DNA of 64,000 nt from an uncultured Eubacterium sp. (GCA_910586225.1 CAJUIL010000021.1:3355-67354), one strand, 5' to 3'; positions 51,984 through 61,014 are shown, counted from the stretch's first letter. Notes: generated from the sequence alone by a model not told the origin. Numbers and translations: made by a program.

Positions 51984-53363
51984 TTATTTTGCTGATGCCT
52001 TTTCATGGGCAATCTGGATGATACGCTCCAGATCGGCGATCAGTTCCCTGGAATAAAGCTCCGCCTGATTATAAATGGCTTCTGCTTCGGAATAGCTGTT
52101 ATGGTTCAGTGCTTGGATGGCTTCTCCGCCGAACTTGTGGAACCGTTCGTGCTTTTTATCAAGTCCGTCCCAGATTTGGCGGATCTCCGGCGTAGACGGT
52201 GTCATCGCGTGATAAAAATGTCCGAAGCCGCATTTGGTGGAATCCAGCTGCAGCGGGATGATGCTGCGCTGCTTGATCATATTTTTCAGATTCCTAAGCC
52301 AAGTCTGGTGTGCAGTGATAGCATTGCTGATATGCTTGGCAAATTCTGCATATTCCAGATGGAAGAAGGTGTCTTCTGACAGCGCCCCCATCTGCTTAAC
52401 GGTATCGTCCAGTGTTTTTTCGATATCTACGACTGGCTCGGCTGCTTTTTTCAGGTCGTGGCCGACGCTCTGCATAAAATCGGTGCTGTCATGCAGCTGG
52501 TTTTCCATTTCTGTCATGGAGCTGCTGATCTCTTCACTGACAGCGGCAATGGAGCTGATGGAATCATTCACCTTGGTCACGTGCTTGTGATTTTGGTTGT
52601 TCAATACCCACACATTTTCAATCTTGCCTGTCATGGATTCGAGCGCCTGAATGGTACTGGCCGCGCTTTTCACGCTTGTTCTGGATGCGGCTTCGATCTC
52701 CTCGACAAAATTGCCCATATTTCCGGTCAGCTTTTGCGTTTCCCCTGCCAGCGCACGGATTTCGTCTGCGACTACGGCAAAGCCTCTTCCGGCTTCTCCG
52801 GCTCTGGTTGCTTCGATGGAAGCGTTTAGGGCCAGCAGGTTCGTTTGTAAGGAGATGGACTCGATACCTGTGATTACCTCGTTGATACGGCTGATGATCC
52901 CAGACAGATTATCCATATCCTTCTGCATCCTGCGGGAAATTTCAATCGTCTGTGCGGACAGGTCGCGAATATCGGTCAGGTCAGTCTGACAGGATTCGAT
53001 TTTTTCGTTTACTTCGGTGGTTTCGGAGGCGATGTGTGTAATCGCGTGCGCCAGTTCCTCATGCTGGTTATTGGAGGCACCGGAGAACATAGAATTACCG
53101 GATGCCGTACCGAAAATAGTCTCGGCTGCCTTGGATACCTTGCGTGAGATGGACATGATCTTTTCCGTCTGGTGCTGCATCGTAAGGTCCAGAGAGCTGA
53201 TCTGCATGACCGCTTTGATATTTTTTTCAAAAATTTGCGCAAACTCCTGTCGTGCATGTGTCAGACGCTTATAAATATCGTCTAGTTCGGGCTCTTTTGA
53301 ATAATCTTCAGGTTTCAGTTCTGAAACGGCTCTTATGAGCTTTGTCTTTTTTCCTCTCATCAT
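51984..53363 (-). CDS. soluble methyl-accepting chemoreceptor with C-terminal CZB zinc-binding domain
   Basis: 459 residues, no membrane helix. The signalling hairpin tip is intact (NLLALNASIEATRAGEAGRGFAVVADEIR, fewer residues quoted as NLLALNASIEA...GFAVVADEI). The C-terminal ~130 residues carry CZB signatures: AHQTW, CGFGHFYH and HERFH, giving the His3-Cys zinc set. CZB domains sense hypochlorite or zinc through the Cys. As a cytoplasmic receptor it may join chemosensory arrays or a non-motility pathway. AGAGG precedes the tandem ATGATG start. No che gene lies nearby. Confidence 0.88.
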   Translation of the reverse strand: MMRGKKTKLIRAVSELKPEDYSKEPELDDIYKRLTHARQEFAQIFEKNIKAVMQISSLDLTMQHQTEKIMSISRKVSKAAETIFGTASGNSMFSGASNNQHEELAHAITHIASETTEVNEKIESCQTDLTDIRDLSAQTIEISRRMQKDMDNLSGIISRINEVITGIESISLQTNLLALNASIEATRAGEAGRGFAVVADEIRALAGETQKLTGNMGNFVEEIEAASRTSVKSAASTIQALESMTGKIENVWVLNNQNHKHVTKVNDSISSIAAVSEEISSSMTEMENQLHDSTDFMQSVGHDLKKAAEPVVDIEKTLDDTVKQMGALSEDTFFHLEYAEFAKHISNAITAHQTWLRNLKNMIKQRSIIPLQLDSTKCGFGHFYHAMTPSTPEIRQIWDGLDKKHERFHKFGGEAIQALNHNSYSEAEAIYNQAELYSRELIADLERIIQIAHEKASAK

Positions 53364-53407
53364 ATACCTCTTAACGCCTGTTTTTTGATATGTTTCCGTC
53401 TACGTTT

Positions 53408-53436
53408 ATGATACGGAATTTTGTGGATTTTTGCAA
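53408..53436 (-). promoter_or_regulatory. promoter of the chemoreceptor gene
   Basis: On the minus strand, TTGCAA (53431-53436), 17-nt spacer, TATCAT (53408-53413). Confidence 0.5.
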
Positions 53437-53506
53437 CCTTTTTATACATAATTTTTGGATTGACAAAAAATTCATGGATGTATCAGGCAGTCGGTATACG
53501 GTGCAT

Positions 53507-54214
53507 CTAGGAAAGCGACAGCTCAAGCGCGCATCGTATCATAATGTCCAGATTTTTTTCACGCTGTTCATTCGTCAGAGCTTCGCTGCTTAAAATGCTG
53601 CTCCCTGCGGTGAGCATACTAAGCGCGTGTTTACCGGCCCTTGCCGCGGTACAATATAAGGACAGCGTTTCCATTTCCTGTACGAGTACGCCCATTTTTG
53701 CCCAGATGCCCTTTTCCCCTTGCCGGTCCTCATAAAAGATGTCTGAGCTGTATACGTTGCCGACATGGAAGCGTACGCCGTCCTGACGAGCTCTGCAGAC
53801 AGCGGCTTCCAGAAGCGAATAGTCGGCGAGAGGCGCGAAGCAGCCTGGCAGATGATACTGCGCTGTAAAATTGGAGTTGGTGCAGCAGCCCATAGCAAAT
53901 ATGAGATCCCCGACTGCAACGTCCTTGTGCAGGGCGCCAGCGGTGCCGATGCGGATAATGTTGTCTACGTCATAATTGTGAAACAGCTCATAAGCGTAAA
54001 TTCCCATCGAAGGGATGCCCATGCCGCTGCCCTGTACGGAAACGCGGCGTCCCTTGTAGTCTCCGGTGTATCCGTTCATGCCTCTGACGCGGTTGTAGCA
54101 GCATACATTTTCCAGATAGTGGTCTGCGATATATTTTGCGCGCAGCGGGTCGCCAGGCATTAATACGGTTTTTGCGATCTGGCCCGGTTCTGCTTCGTTG
54201 TGAAATGTTTTCAT
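53507..54214 (-). CDS. deoD: purine-nucleoside phosphorylase, DeoD-type, with altered catalytic site
   Basis: 235 residues, DeoD hexamer family. PGDPLRAKYIA, the phosphate-binding Arg in RIGTAGAL, the nucleoside-binding QEMETLSLY and GNVYSSDIFY are present. In DeoD the acid Asp204 sits in VSDHI; here the same segment reads AGSSI, so Ser replaces it (about residue 205) and His is lost too. The enzyme may prefer 6-oxopurines, have another substrate, or be impaired. It is last in the nucleoside salvage operon, after the GntR regulator. Confidence 0.85.
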   Translation of the reverse strand: MKTFHNEAEPGQIAKTVLMPGDPLRAKYIADHYLENVCCYNRVRGMNGYTGDYKGRRVSVQGSGMGIPSMGIYAYELFHNYDVDNIIRIGTAGALHKDVAVGDLIFAMGCCTNSNFTAQYHLPGCFAPLADYSLLEAAVCRARQDGVRFHVGNVYSSDIFYEDRQGEKGIWAKMGVLVQEMETLSLYCTAARAGKHALSMLTAGSSILSSEALTNEQREKNLDIMIRCALELSLS

Positions 54215-54231
54215 AAATGTGATTCTCCCTT

Positions 54232-54972
54232 TTATTTATTTTTTCTGCGCAGGCTCAGCTCATAAAGGTCTGTCCCCATATACAGTTTTTGCGATAATAC
54301 CGGGGTATCGTATTCGGTATATAACTCCTCTTCCAAAATAAGGATCGATTCTCCCTCCGGGATCTGTAAAATATTTGAGAGCCGTTCTCTGACTCTGCGC
54401 ATACGAAGCCTCGTATCGCTGTATAGACCGCCAGATGACAAAAGCTGTGTGTAAAACTGGTATACGCTGTCTGTATGTTCCAGGTCGACATTGTTTTTAT
54501 CCAGTATTTCGTGCGGCATATAGACCATGGCAAATCCTACCGGCTGGTTCCCGCTGTAATAGGTAATGTCTATGACCGCTACAATACTGGACGGCCGAAG
54601 CTTTAACACCTGCTGGTGCTTTTGTGTCGGGGGCTGGAAGCCGATAGAGGTGTCCACACGGTCGATACGCTGGAGACAGAAATCGACGATCGGGTTGCCG
54701 ATCTTTTCCAATCCGTTTGAGCTGATATCCTGGTTGGAAAGGACAATATTGCCCTTTCCCTGGTGATTACTGATCAATCCGTCCTCCTGAAGGAGCAGCA
54801 TGGCCTGACGTAACGTACCTCTGCTGACCTGGAACTGTTCGGCTAAAATATTTTCACCGGGCAGTTTGTCGCCGGGCTTGTATTTTCCCTCTTTCAGCCA
54901 TTGGGTCAGTGTTTCGTATACGGTTACATATAATGGTATTTTTACATTTTTTTCTTTTATCAAATGCTCCAT
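54232..54972 (-). CDS. GntR family regulator with UTRA effector domain
   Basis: 246 residues. N-terminal winged helix (about 10-75; KYKPGDKLPGENILAEQFQVSRGTLRQAM) and a C-terminal UTRA domain (about 95-240) of the HutC/FarR group that binds small ligands. Encoded between the decayed nucleoside transporter and the phosphorylase, it probably represses this salvage operon and responds to a nucleoside or phosphorylated sugar. The palindrome at 57138-57153 upstream of the operon is a candidate operator. Start is ATG with GGAAGGAG upstream. Confidence 0.88.
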   Translation of the reverse strand: MEHLIKEKNVKIPLYVTVYETLTQWLKEGKYKPGDKLPGENILAEQFQVSRGTLRQAMLLLQEDGLISNHQGKGNIVLSNQDISSNGLEKIGNPIVDFCLQRIDRVDTSIGFQPPTQKHQQVLKLRPSSIVAVIDITYYSGNQPVGFAMVYMPHEILDKNNVDLEHTDSVYQFYTQLLSSGGLYSDTRLRMRRVRERLSNILQIPEGESILILEEELYTEYDTPVLSQKLYMGTDLYELSLRRKNK

Positions 54973-55018
54973 TGCAGATTACTCGCTCCTTCCGGTGTTT
55001 TATGCTAACAGTATAATT

Positions 55019-55124
55019 CTAATCGACCAATTTGCCAAGTGCTTCCGGTCCTTTTACGTGTTTTCCAACAAAAAGCAGGATCAGAAGGGTAATTGCGTAT
55101 GGCAGCATTTGTACGATCTGGGTT
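55019..55124 (-). pseudogene. 3' remnant of a BMP-family ABC transporter permease
   Basis: In the frame ending at TAG 55019-55021, about 34 codons read TQIVQMLPYAITLLILLFVG and then KHVKGPEALGKLVD. This is the typical C-terminal end of the second permease of BMP-type nucleoside transporters (last membrane helix plus PxALG). Upstream it joins directly to the middle of the ATPase gene. The first permease and most of the second are missing, which points to a single internal deletion of roughly 2.5-3 kb (size estimated from normal gene lengths). Confidence 0.7.
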
Positions 55125-56020
55125 TCCGGTGATCATAGCCTCCAGTTCCTGCTGTCCGTTGCCGTCTACGCCTGCAATGCCGACGATCTCACCTGCATGG
55201 ACGGTCAGGCTTACGGTATTTTGCGCTTTGTCCAGCAGCCTTACGTTTTGAAGCTCTAGTACGCATTTTCCGTGATTTGCGCCCTGCTTTGCGACGACCG
55301 TTTCGACGGAACGCCCGACCATCTGGGTAGCCAGCTCGCGTTCGTTTGTGTCGGCTGTATCACATTTGAATACCACTTTTCCCTTGCGGATGACCGTAAT
55401 GCGGTCGGACAGCGACATGGTTTCATTGAGCTTATGCGTGATAAAAATAATGGTTTTTCCTTCTTTTTTCAGCTGCCTTAATATTTTAAACAGCTCCTCG
55501 ACTTCCTGCGGCGTCAGTACGGCGGTTGGCTCGTCCAGAATAATGATATCTGCGCCGCGGTAGAGTGTTTTTAAGATTTCCACACGCTGCCGCATACCGA
55601 CAGAGAGGTTGGCGACCTTTTCGTGCAGGTCGATCTGAAATCCGAACCGGGTGACCAGCTCCGCTGCTTTTTCCAGACATTTTTTCTGGTCTAAAAACAG
55701 TCCGCCTTGTTCTTTTCCAATAATGATATTTTCCAGTACACTCAGCTGGCTCACAAGCATAAAATGCTGGTGCACCATGCCGATGCCAAGCGAGTAGGCG
55801 TCGTTTGGATTGGTTATATGGGCTTTTTTTCATGAATATAGATCTCTCCCTCGTCTGGGTGGTATAGCCCGAATAAGATATTCATCAGCGTGCTTTTGCC
55901 CGTGCCATTTTCTCCGAGCAGACAGTGGATTTCCTGCTCCCTTACGGTCAGGTCAATGCCGTCGTTTGCCCGTACTGGTCCGAAGCATTTCACGATTCCT
56001 TTCATTTTGATAGCGTCCAT
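55125..56020 (-). pseudogene. ABC transporter ATPase of a nucleoside system, frameshifted and truncated
   Basis: The first frame (from ATG 56020) encodes the Walker A part (LLGENGTGKST) and stops at 55814. The remaining match is in another frame: MVHQHFMLVSQLSVLENIIIG, signature LSVGMRQRVEILK, Walker B IIILDEPTAVLTP, then the start of the second ATPase half to ITG, where homology ends. The frames separate at a run of seven A (minus strand) near 55811-55817; eight would restore HEKKAHITNPNDAYS. Normal members have two ATPase halves, about 500 residues; here the second is lost by deletion. Non-functional unless slippage and a partner rescue it, which is unlikely given the truncation. Confidence 0.8.
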
Positions 56021-56073
56021 TCCGTTCTCCTTTCTTACTGCCGATTTGTTTTGATGAAGCGCCTGCTGGCTTG

Positions 56074-57105
56074 TCAGGCGTCCGGAACCTCGATCTTGCC
56101 GGATATGATGTCTGCGCGGATCTCATCCAGCTTTTGCAGGATGTTGTCTGGGATCGTGATATTGCTGCCTTCGGTCGTGAAGTCCACGCCGCCGTCCTTT
56201 AGTCCCAACAGCTGGTTTTCGCCGGTATAGGTGTTTTCCACAATGCTTGTGATTGCCTGGTATGCGCAGTTATCCAGCTTTTTGAGCATACTTGCCATTA
56301 TGTAGTCCGGGGCTATGGAATTTTGGTTCAGATTTACGCCGATGCTTATAAAATCTTTTTCCTCTGCTGCCTGGAACAGTCCCATACCGGAAGCGCCGGA
56401 GGCGTGGAAGATAATATCCGCCCCTTTTTCGTGAAACGTATTAGCGATCGTGCGGGCAGTCGTCGGGTCGTTAAAGCCGCCGACGTAATCTACAAGCACG
56501 CTTACGTCTGGGTCTGCGTACGCTGCTCCGGCCTGGAAGCCTGCGGCAAACTGGTTGATCAGCGGATTGTCCACACCGCCGATAAAGCCGATCGTACCGC
56601 TGTCTGACAGGCGGGTGTCTATTTTTTCCTCATTTGCCAGTACCGCCAGCGCGCCGACCATAAAGCTGCCTTCCTGTGCCTTGCAGGAGTAAGACGCCAC
56701 GTTATCAAGCTCTGAGGTCGCGTCCAGCAGCGCAAACCGCTGTCCGGTGTAGACCGAAGCTACATTATTCAGCGCGTCTACCTGTTCGTCGCCGACGCAG
56801 ATGATCAGATCATATTCTTCGGAGGACGCCATCTCGTCCTGGATGATCTCCTCGTCTGCTACGGACTTTGGCTCTACCTGGTCGAAGGTAATGCCGTAAT
56901 CCTGCGCCGCGCGTCTGACGCCCTCCAGCGCCAGGTCGTTAAAAGAGTTGCCGCCAAGCCCTGCCTGCGTAAAGATAATGCCGATATGAGGGCCGCTCCG
57001 CTCTGCCTTGGGGTCACTGCTGCTGCCGCATCCGGTCAGGATGGATGGGATTGCGATCGCGGCGGTGAGTAAGAGTGCCGTTAACCGTTTCCTTTGCTGC
57101 TTCAT
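56074..57105 (-). CDS. bmpA: BMP family nucleoside-binding lipoprotein
   Basis: 343 residues. The lipobox is LTGCG, lipidated Cys26. BMP-fold blocks: GIIFTQAGLGGNSFNDLALEG, then DLIICVGDEQ, GFIGGVDNPLINQFAAGFQAG, VDYVGGFNDPTTAR and HASGASGMGLFQAAEE. Such proteins bind purine nucleosides or related ligands for ABC import. AGGAGGAAACAA lies before the ATG. The ATPase and permeases that should work with it are broken just downstream, so import is probably lost unless other permeases serve; it may remain as a binding protein only. Confidence 0.88.
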   Translation of the reverse strand: MKQQRKRLTALLLTAAIAIPSILTGCGSSSDPKAERSGPHIGIIFTQAGLGGNSFNDLALEGVRRAAQDYGITFDQVEPKSVADEEIIQDEMASSEEYDLIICVGDEQVDALNNVASVYTGQRFALLDATSELDNVASYSCKAQEGSFMVGALAVLANEEKIDTRLSDSGTIGFIGGVDNPLINQFAAGFQAGAAYADPDVSVLVDYVGGFNDPTTARTIANTFHEKGADIIFHASGASGMGLFQAAEEKDFISIGVNLNQNSIAPDYIMASMLKKLDNCAYQAITSIVENTYTGENQLLGLKDGGVDFTTEGSNITIPDNILQKLDEIRADIISGKIEVPDA

Positions 57106-57137
57106 TTGTTTCCTCCTTTTGGTTGTACATTTGATTT

Positions 57138-57153
57138 AAGTTGTTCAACAAGT
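57138..57153. promoter_or_regulatory. palindromic candidate operator of the nucleoside operon
   Basis: AAGTTGTTCAACAAGT contains TTGTT-C-AACAA and lies just downstream of the -10 of the minus-strand promoter, a usual GntR-type operator position. Confidence 0.5.
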
Positions 57154-57161
57154 ATGTATTA

Positions 57162-57190
57162 TATATAGCACAAGTTATAAAAAATGTAAA
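57162..57190 (-). promoter_or_regulatory. promoter of the nucleoside operon
   Basis: On the minus strand, TTTACA (57185-57190), 17-nt spacer, TATATA (57162-57167); a perfect TATAAT overlaps it 4 nt downstream (57158-57163). Confidence 0.5.
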
Positions 57191-57275
57191 GCAATAAATG
57201 GAAATATATACAAGCTTGTGTAAATGTTACAAAATTGTGAAGTTTATTTTGTGAAAAATACATAAAACCTTGAAA

Positions 57276-57305
57276 TTGACATAGCTTTTTACAGGCAGAT
57301 ATGAT
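57276..57305 (+). promoter_or_regulatory. sigma-A promoter for the solute receptor / kinase operon
   Basis: Perfect TTGACA (57276-57281), 18-nt spacer, TATGAT (57300-57305). Confidence 0.65.
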
Positions 57306-57350
57306 AAAATAAATAATATGTGACTGAATGAAAATGTGAGGATAATAGGA

Positions 57351-58622
57351 ATGATAAACTACAAAAAAAGTCTTGTATTTTTGCTTTTGCCGTTGTCTGT
57401 GTGTTTTTCGTCCTGTGGGAGCCACTGTGAGGTTGTAAACTACGAGGTACCAAAGGAAGCGGTCTGCACGCTTTCTTTTTTCGGCAATAAATATGAAGCT
57501 GCAAATGTGAAGGTGATAGAGGATATTATTAACGGATATATGGAGCAGAACCAGGATATCAGCGTGACGTATGAAAGTATCAGAGGATCTGGGTACTTTG
57601 ATGCTTTAAGCAACAAGGAGCAAACGGGAAATCTGGATGATATTTTTATGGTCGATCATGATACTGCGCTGGAGTTTGCGAATAACGAAAGCCTGGCGGA
57701 TCTGTCAGAGCTTGTGGAATATGTGCCGTTTTCGGACAGTATGCTGAGCCAGATGACGTCCGGGGACGGGAGCATCTACTGGGTGCCGGCAACGGTTTCG
57801 GCGTTTGGGCTGTACTGCAACCTCGATCTTTTACATAAGCATGGGCAGAAGGTACCGCAGACACTTGAGGAGTGGAAAGAGGTCTGCGCTTATTTTGTGT
57901 CAAAAGGGATCACGCCGATCGTGGCGAATAATGATATTTCTTTGAAAACGATCGTGGTCGCGGTTGGATTTTATCCTTTTTATGAAGCAGGGCTTCAGCA
58001 GGAGGTGTTTGATAAAATAAACGGCGGGGAGGAAAAGCTGAGCAGTTATCTTTCGGACGGCTTTGCTCTGCTTAGGGAATTTTGTGACGAGGGTTTTATT
58101 GATCCGGCGCAGGCATTGAAAACAGAAAAGATAGCAGACGATCTGGAGCTGTTTGTACAGGGAGAGTCTCCGTTTATGCTGACCGGGGTATGGGCGGCAG
58201 GTATGGTAAAGGGAATGAAGCCGGACTTTGCTTTTCGGGTGGTGCCTTATCCGGTGCGGGAGGACGGCTCTGTGCTGGTCATTAATCCGGATGTTCGTTT
58301 AAGCGTTGCGGCGCAGGGGGAGAACGAGGCGCTGGCAAAGGATTTTGCCGGTTATTTTTTGAAATCGGAGAATTTGTGGCGTCTGGCGGATAACCAGTCG
58401 TCTTTTTGCCCGCTGGATGACCAGTATGAGCCATCGCTGGCGGAGGTGCAGGAAATAGCGGAAATCTACAAAAAACAGGAGCCGGTGATAGGCTCTGACA
58501 GCCATATGCAGTTCCCGGTCTGGGAGCTTTTGACGGATGCCTCGCAGCGGCTGCTGGCAGGCAAGGAGTTTGGGGAATTGATGGAGTGGATGGATGCGCA
58601 GGTGGTGAAGGATGGAGAATAA
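57351..58622 (+). CDS. extracellular solute-binding lipoprotein coupled to a sensor kinase
   Basis: 423 residues, family 1 solute-binding fold. The lipobox is FSSC, Cys22. Segments LSFFGNKYEAANVKVIEDIINGY and SIYWVPATVSAFGLYCNLDLL are typical of sugar binders. ATG 57351 is chosen (GAGGAT upstream); GTG 57336 is an alternative. The 3' end overlaps the kinase gene by 11 nt and no permease or ATPase is near, so it likely serves as the ligand receptor for the kinase and not for transport. Ligand unknown, perhaps a sugar. Confidence 0.8.
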   Translation: MINYKKSLVFLLLPLSVCFSSCGSHCEVVNYEVPKEAVCTLSFFGNKYEAANVKVIEDIINGYMEQNQDISVTYESIRGSGYFDALSNKEQTGNLDDIFMVDHDTALEFANNESLADLSELVEYVPFSDSMLSQMTSGDGSIYWVPATVSAFGLYCNLDLLHKHGQKVPQTLEEWKEVCAYFVSKGITPIVANNDISLKTIVVAVGFYPFYEAGLQQEVFDKINGGEEKLSSYLSDGFALLREFCDEGFIDPAQALKTEKIADDLELFVQGESPFMLTGVWAAGMVKGMKPDFAFRVVPYPVREDGSVLVINPDVRLSVAAQGENEALAKDFAGYFLKSENLWRLADNQSSFCPLDDQYEPSLAEVQEIAEIYKKQEPVIGSDSHMQFPVWELLTDASQRLLAGKEFGELMEWMDAQVVKDGE

Positions 58623-61014
58623 GACGGGTTTTTTAAAAAAGGAAATTGCGCTGGTGCTGATGATCGCATTTGTGCTGAGCGCTGGAACCTGGATCTATGT
58701 CAAACAGGTTAGCAGCCAGTTGTGGTCACAGTCGATCAGCACGATGACAGAGAGCATCCGCCAGGGAGTGAATGCGCTGAATATGCAGCTGGAGATGGAT
58801 TTTGATGAGCTGGTGGCGACAGGAAAAAACATTTCGCAGGCGGATGAGAGCGAGCTTGCGGATATCATACGGCTGTACCACGAGGTCCGGATGGATATTA
58901 ACATTTATCTGGAGGGTGAGCGGCTCTTGGATAAGAACAGGAAACCGGACCAAGTAGTTGTGGAGATGCTTGAACAGACCGATAAGGAGCTTGGTATTTT
59001 GGATGCGCACAGCAGCAGCGTGACAGGAGAAAACGTATTTAATATTTTTTGTCGTTTTGCCCTGTCGAACGGTACGGCTGCGTGTCTGGTCAAGGAGTAC
59101 CGGGCAAAGGAGATCGCCGCGCAGTTTACGCCTTCGTTTTATGGTCATTCCGGCTTTTCTTATCTGGTGAACCGAGACGGGGCGATCATGGTAAGGTCGC
59201 GCCACAGAAACAGCAATAAAACGATCCAGAATCTTTTTGACCTGATTCCAAAGGAGGAAAATGATGAGCAGGTCATACAGCAGCTTCGGGAAAGCATTTT
59301 AGGACTGAAAAGCGGCTGGGCCAGGTTTTACGATAATGGGGTCGGCCTGGTGTTCTGCTATGAGCCGATCTGGTCAGATTCCGGGTGGATGCTTGTTTCC
59401 ATCGTCGCAGAGGAGAATATTCTGGCGCAGACGAACAGCATTTTAGTAAAAACGCTATGTTTGGCGATCGTTCAGATAGGGCTTATTTTGGTGCTGTTTT
59501 TTATTTTTTATTCGGGGAAGATGCGGGAAAACACCCGGCACACCTACGAGCTGGAGCAGGCCTTGCAGGTTGCGGACCGGGCGAATAATGTCAAAGGGGC
59601 ATTTTTAATGAATATGTCTCACGATATCCGCACGCCGCTAAATGCCATTATCGGAATGACAGCGATCGCGCAAAAGCGGATAGACAGCAGAGAGCGGACA
59701 AAGGACTGCCTGAAAAAAATAAATATGTCCGGCAGATATCTACTGAACCTTGTCAATGACGTTATGGATATGTCCCAGCTGGATAGCGGGAAAATGATCT
59801 TGAATGAGGAGACAGTACATATCCACGAAATCTTCAGCGACGTGGTCAGCCTGATGGATCACCGTGTACAGGAAGCAGGGCTTACGATGGAAGCCCTGCC
59901 GCCAAAGCTCAGCCAGCAGACCGTTTTAGCAGACCCAATGCGGATGCGCCAGATCATGGTAAACATCATCGACAACGCCATCAAGTATACACCGTCCGGC
60001 GGCCGTATCCTGCTCCGTCTGGAGCAGACCAGGGATGCCAAGGAAGGCTGCGCCGTCTATCATTTCAGCTGCAGCGACACGGGTATTGGCATGGACAGCG
60101 ATTTTTTGGAAAAGGTATTTCAGCCGTTCGAAAGAAGCCGTAATACAACAGCAAGCGGAATCGCCGGCACAGGCGTTGGCCTTGCGATCACAAAGGGCTT
60201 GCTGGAGCTGATGGGCGGAAGCATCCTGGCGGAAAGCGAGCCTGGGGAAGGTTCGGTATTTACGGCGGTGTTTCCTTTGCAGGCAGTAGAGGAGGATGTG
60301 GAGCGGCTGGTGAGTGGAGAGAAGGTGGTGAGCGGAGAGAAGCTGGAAGGTGATGGGAAGCTGGTGAGCGGAGAACCGCCGGAAAGTGAAGAGCAGCCAG
60401 AGAGTGCGGGGATGCAAACAGAAGCAGCTGTGCAGTCAGCCGATAGAGGTCAGCCAGTAATGGATGCGTCGCAATCGTCAACAAAGTGGCCGATAGAGGG
60501 GCGGTTAGACGTAGATGGTGTGCAGTTGTTGGGTGCGGGTAGAGCGCCAGAGGAAGCGGGTCTGATTTCTGGCGAACAGTCAGAACCAGCGAATGACAAT
60601 GCTGCACAGGGGGATGCGCAAGGCGGTGATTATACGAGTAAGCGCGTTCTGCTGGTAGAGGATGTGGAGCTGAATATGGAGATCGCAGAAGCGATGATCG
60701 GCATGACAGGTGTTCAGATCGAAAAAGCGTATGATGGCCTTGAGGCGGTGCAGCTGGTAGAAGAAAAGCCGAGTGGATATTTTGATCTGATCTTTATGGA
60801 TATCCAGATGCCGGTCATGGACGGATACGAAGCGACGCGTAGAATCCGTGCTATGCAACGTGAGGATGCGGCGCACATACCAATCTTTGCGCTGTCCGCG
60901 AATGCGCTTGCCGAGGATGTGGAAAATTCTCGAAAGGCGGGAATGAACGGACATATTGCCAAGCCGATTGACATGGAGCCGATCGAGAAGGTGATGCGGC
61001 AGTATTTTGGCTAA
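58612..61014 (+). CDS. hybrid sensor histidine kinase/response regulator
   Basis: 800 residues. Membrane helix (about 11-28), extracytoplasmic sensor of ~250 residues with dCache-like features, second helix (about 283-305), and HisKA with phospho-acceptor His337 (MSHDIRTPLNAI). HATPase boxes follow (N: DNAIKYTPSGG; G: GTGVGLAITKGLLELMGG). A Ser/Glu/Gly-rich linker (about 565-670) with SGEK/SGEP repeats leads to a receiver domain with phospho-acceptor Asp730 (IFMDIQMPVMDGYEA). No output domain, so the receiver passes phosphate to an unlinked partner or acts as a sink. It starts within the end of the receptor gene. Confidence 0.9.
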   Translation: MENKTGFLKKEIALVLMIAFVLSAGTWIYVKQVSSQLWSQSISTMTESIRQGVNALNMQLEMDFDELVATGKNISQADESELADIIRLYHEVRMDINIYLEGERLLDKNRKPDQVVVEMLEQTDKELGILDAHSSSVTGENVFNIFCRFALSNGTAACLVKEYRAKEIAAQFTPSFYGHSGFSYLVNRDGAIMVRSRHRNSNKTIQNLFDLIPKEENDEQVIQQLRESILGLKSGWARFYDNGVGLVFCYEPIWSDSGWMLVSIVAEENILAQTNSILVKTLCLAIVQIGLILVLFFIFYSGKMRENTRHTYELEQALQVADRANNVKGAFLMNMSHDIRTPLNAIIGMTAIAQKRIDSRERTKDCLKKINMSGRYLLNLVNDVMDMSQLDSGKMILNEETVHIHEIFSDVVSLMDHRVQEAGLTMEALPPKLSQQTVLADPMRMRQIMVNIIDNAIKYTPSGGRILLRLEQTRDAKEGCAVYHFSCSDTGIGMDSDFLEKVFQPFERSRNTTASGIAGTGVGLAITKGLLELMGGSILAESEPGEGSVFTAVFPLQAVEEDVERLVSGEKVVSGEKLEGDGKLVSGEPPESEEQPESAGMQTEAAVQSADRGQPVMDASQSSTKWPIEGRLDVDGVQLLGAGRAPEEAGLISGEQSEPANDNAAQGDAQGGDYTSKRVLLVEDVELNMEIAEAMIGMTGVQIEKAYDGLEAVQLVEEKPSGYFDLIFMDIQMPVMDGYEATRRIRAMQREDAAHIPIFALSANALAEDVENSRKAGMNGHIAKPIDMEPIEKVMRQYFG
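60306..60376 (+). repeat. short degenerate tandem repeat in kinase linker
   Basis: About four copies of an 18-nt unit of the form GTGAGCGGAGAGAAGCTG encode LVSGEK, VVSGEK, LEGDGK and LVSGEP. Such units can vary in number between strains and change linker length. Confidence 0.6.

Noticed and set aside
55486..55833. 115-codon minus-strand ORF inside the ABC ATPase region
   Set aside because: It is a third reading frame of the broken ATPase; Walker and signature motifs are in the other two frames.
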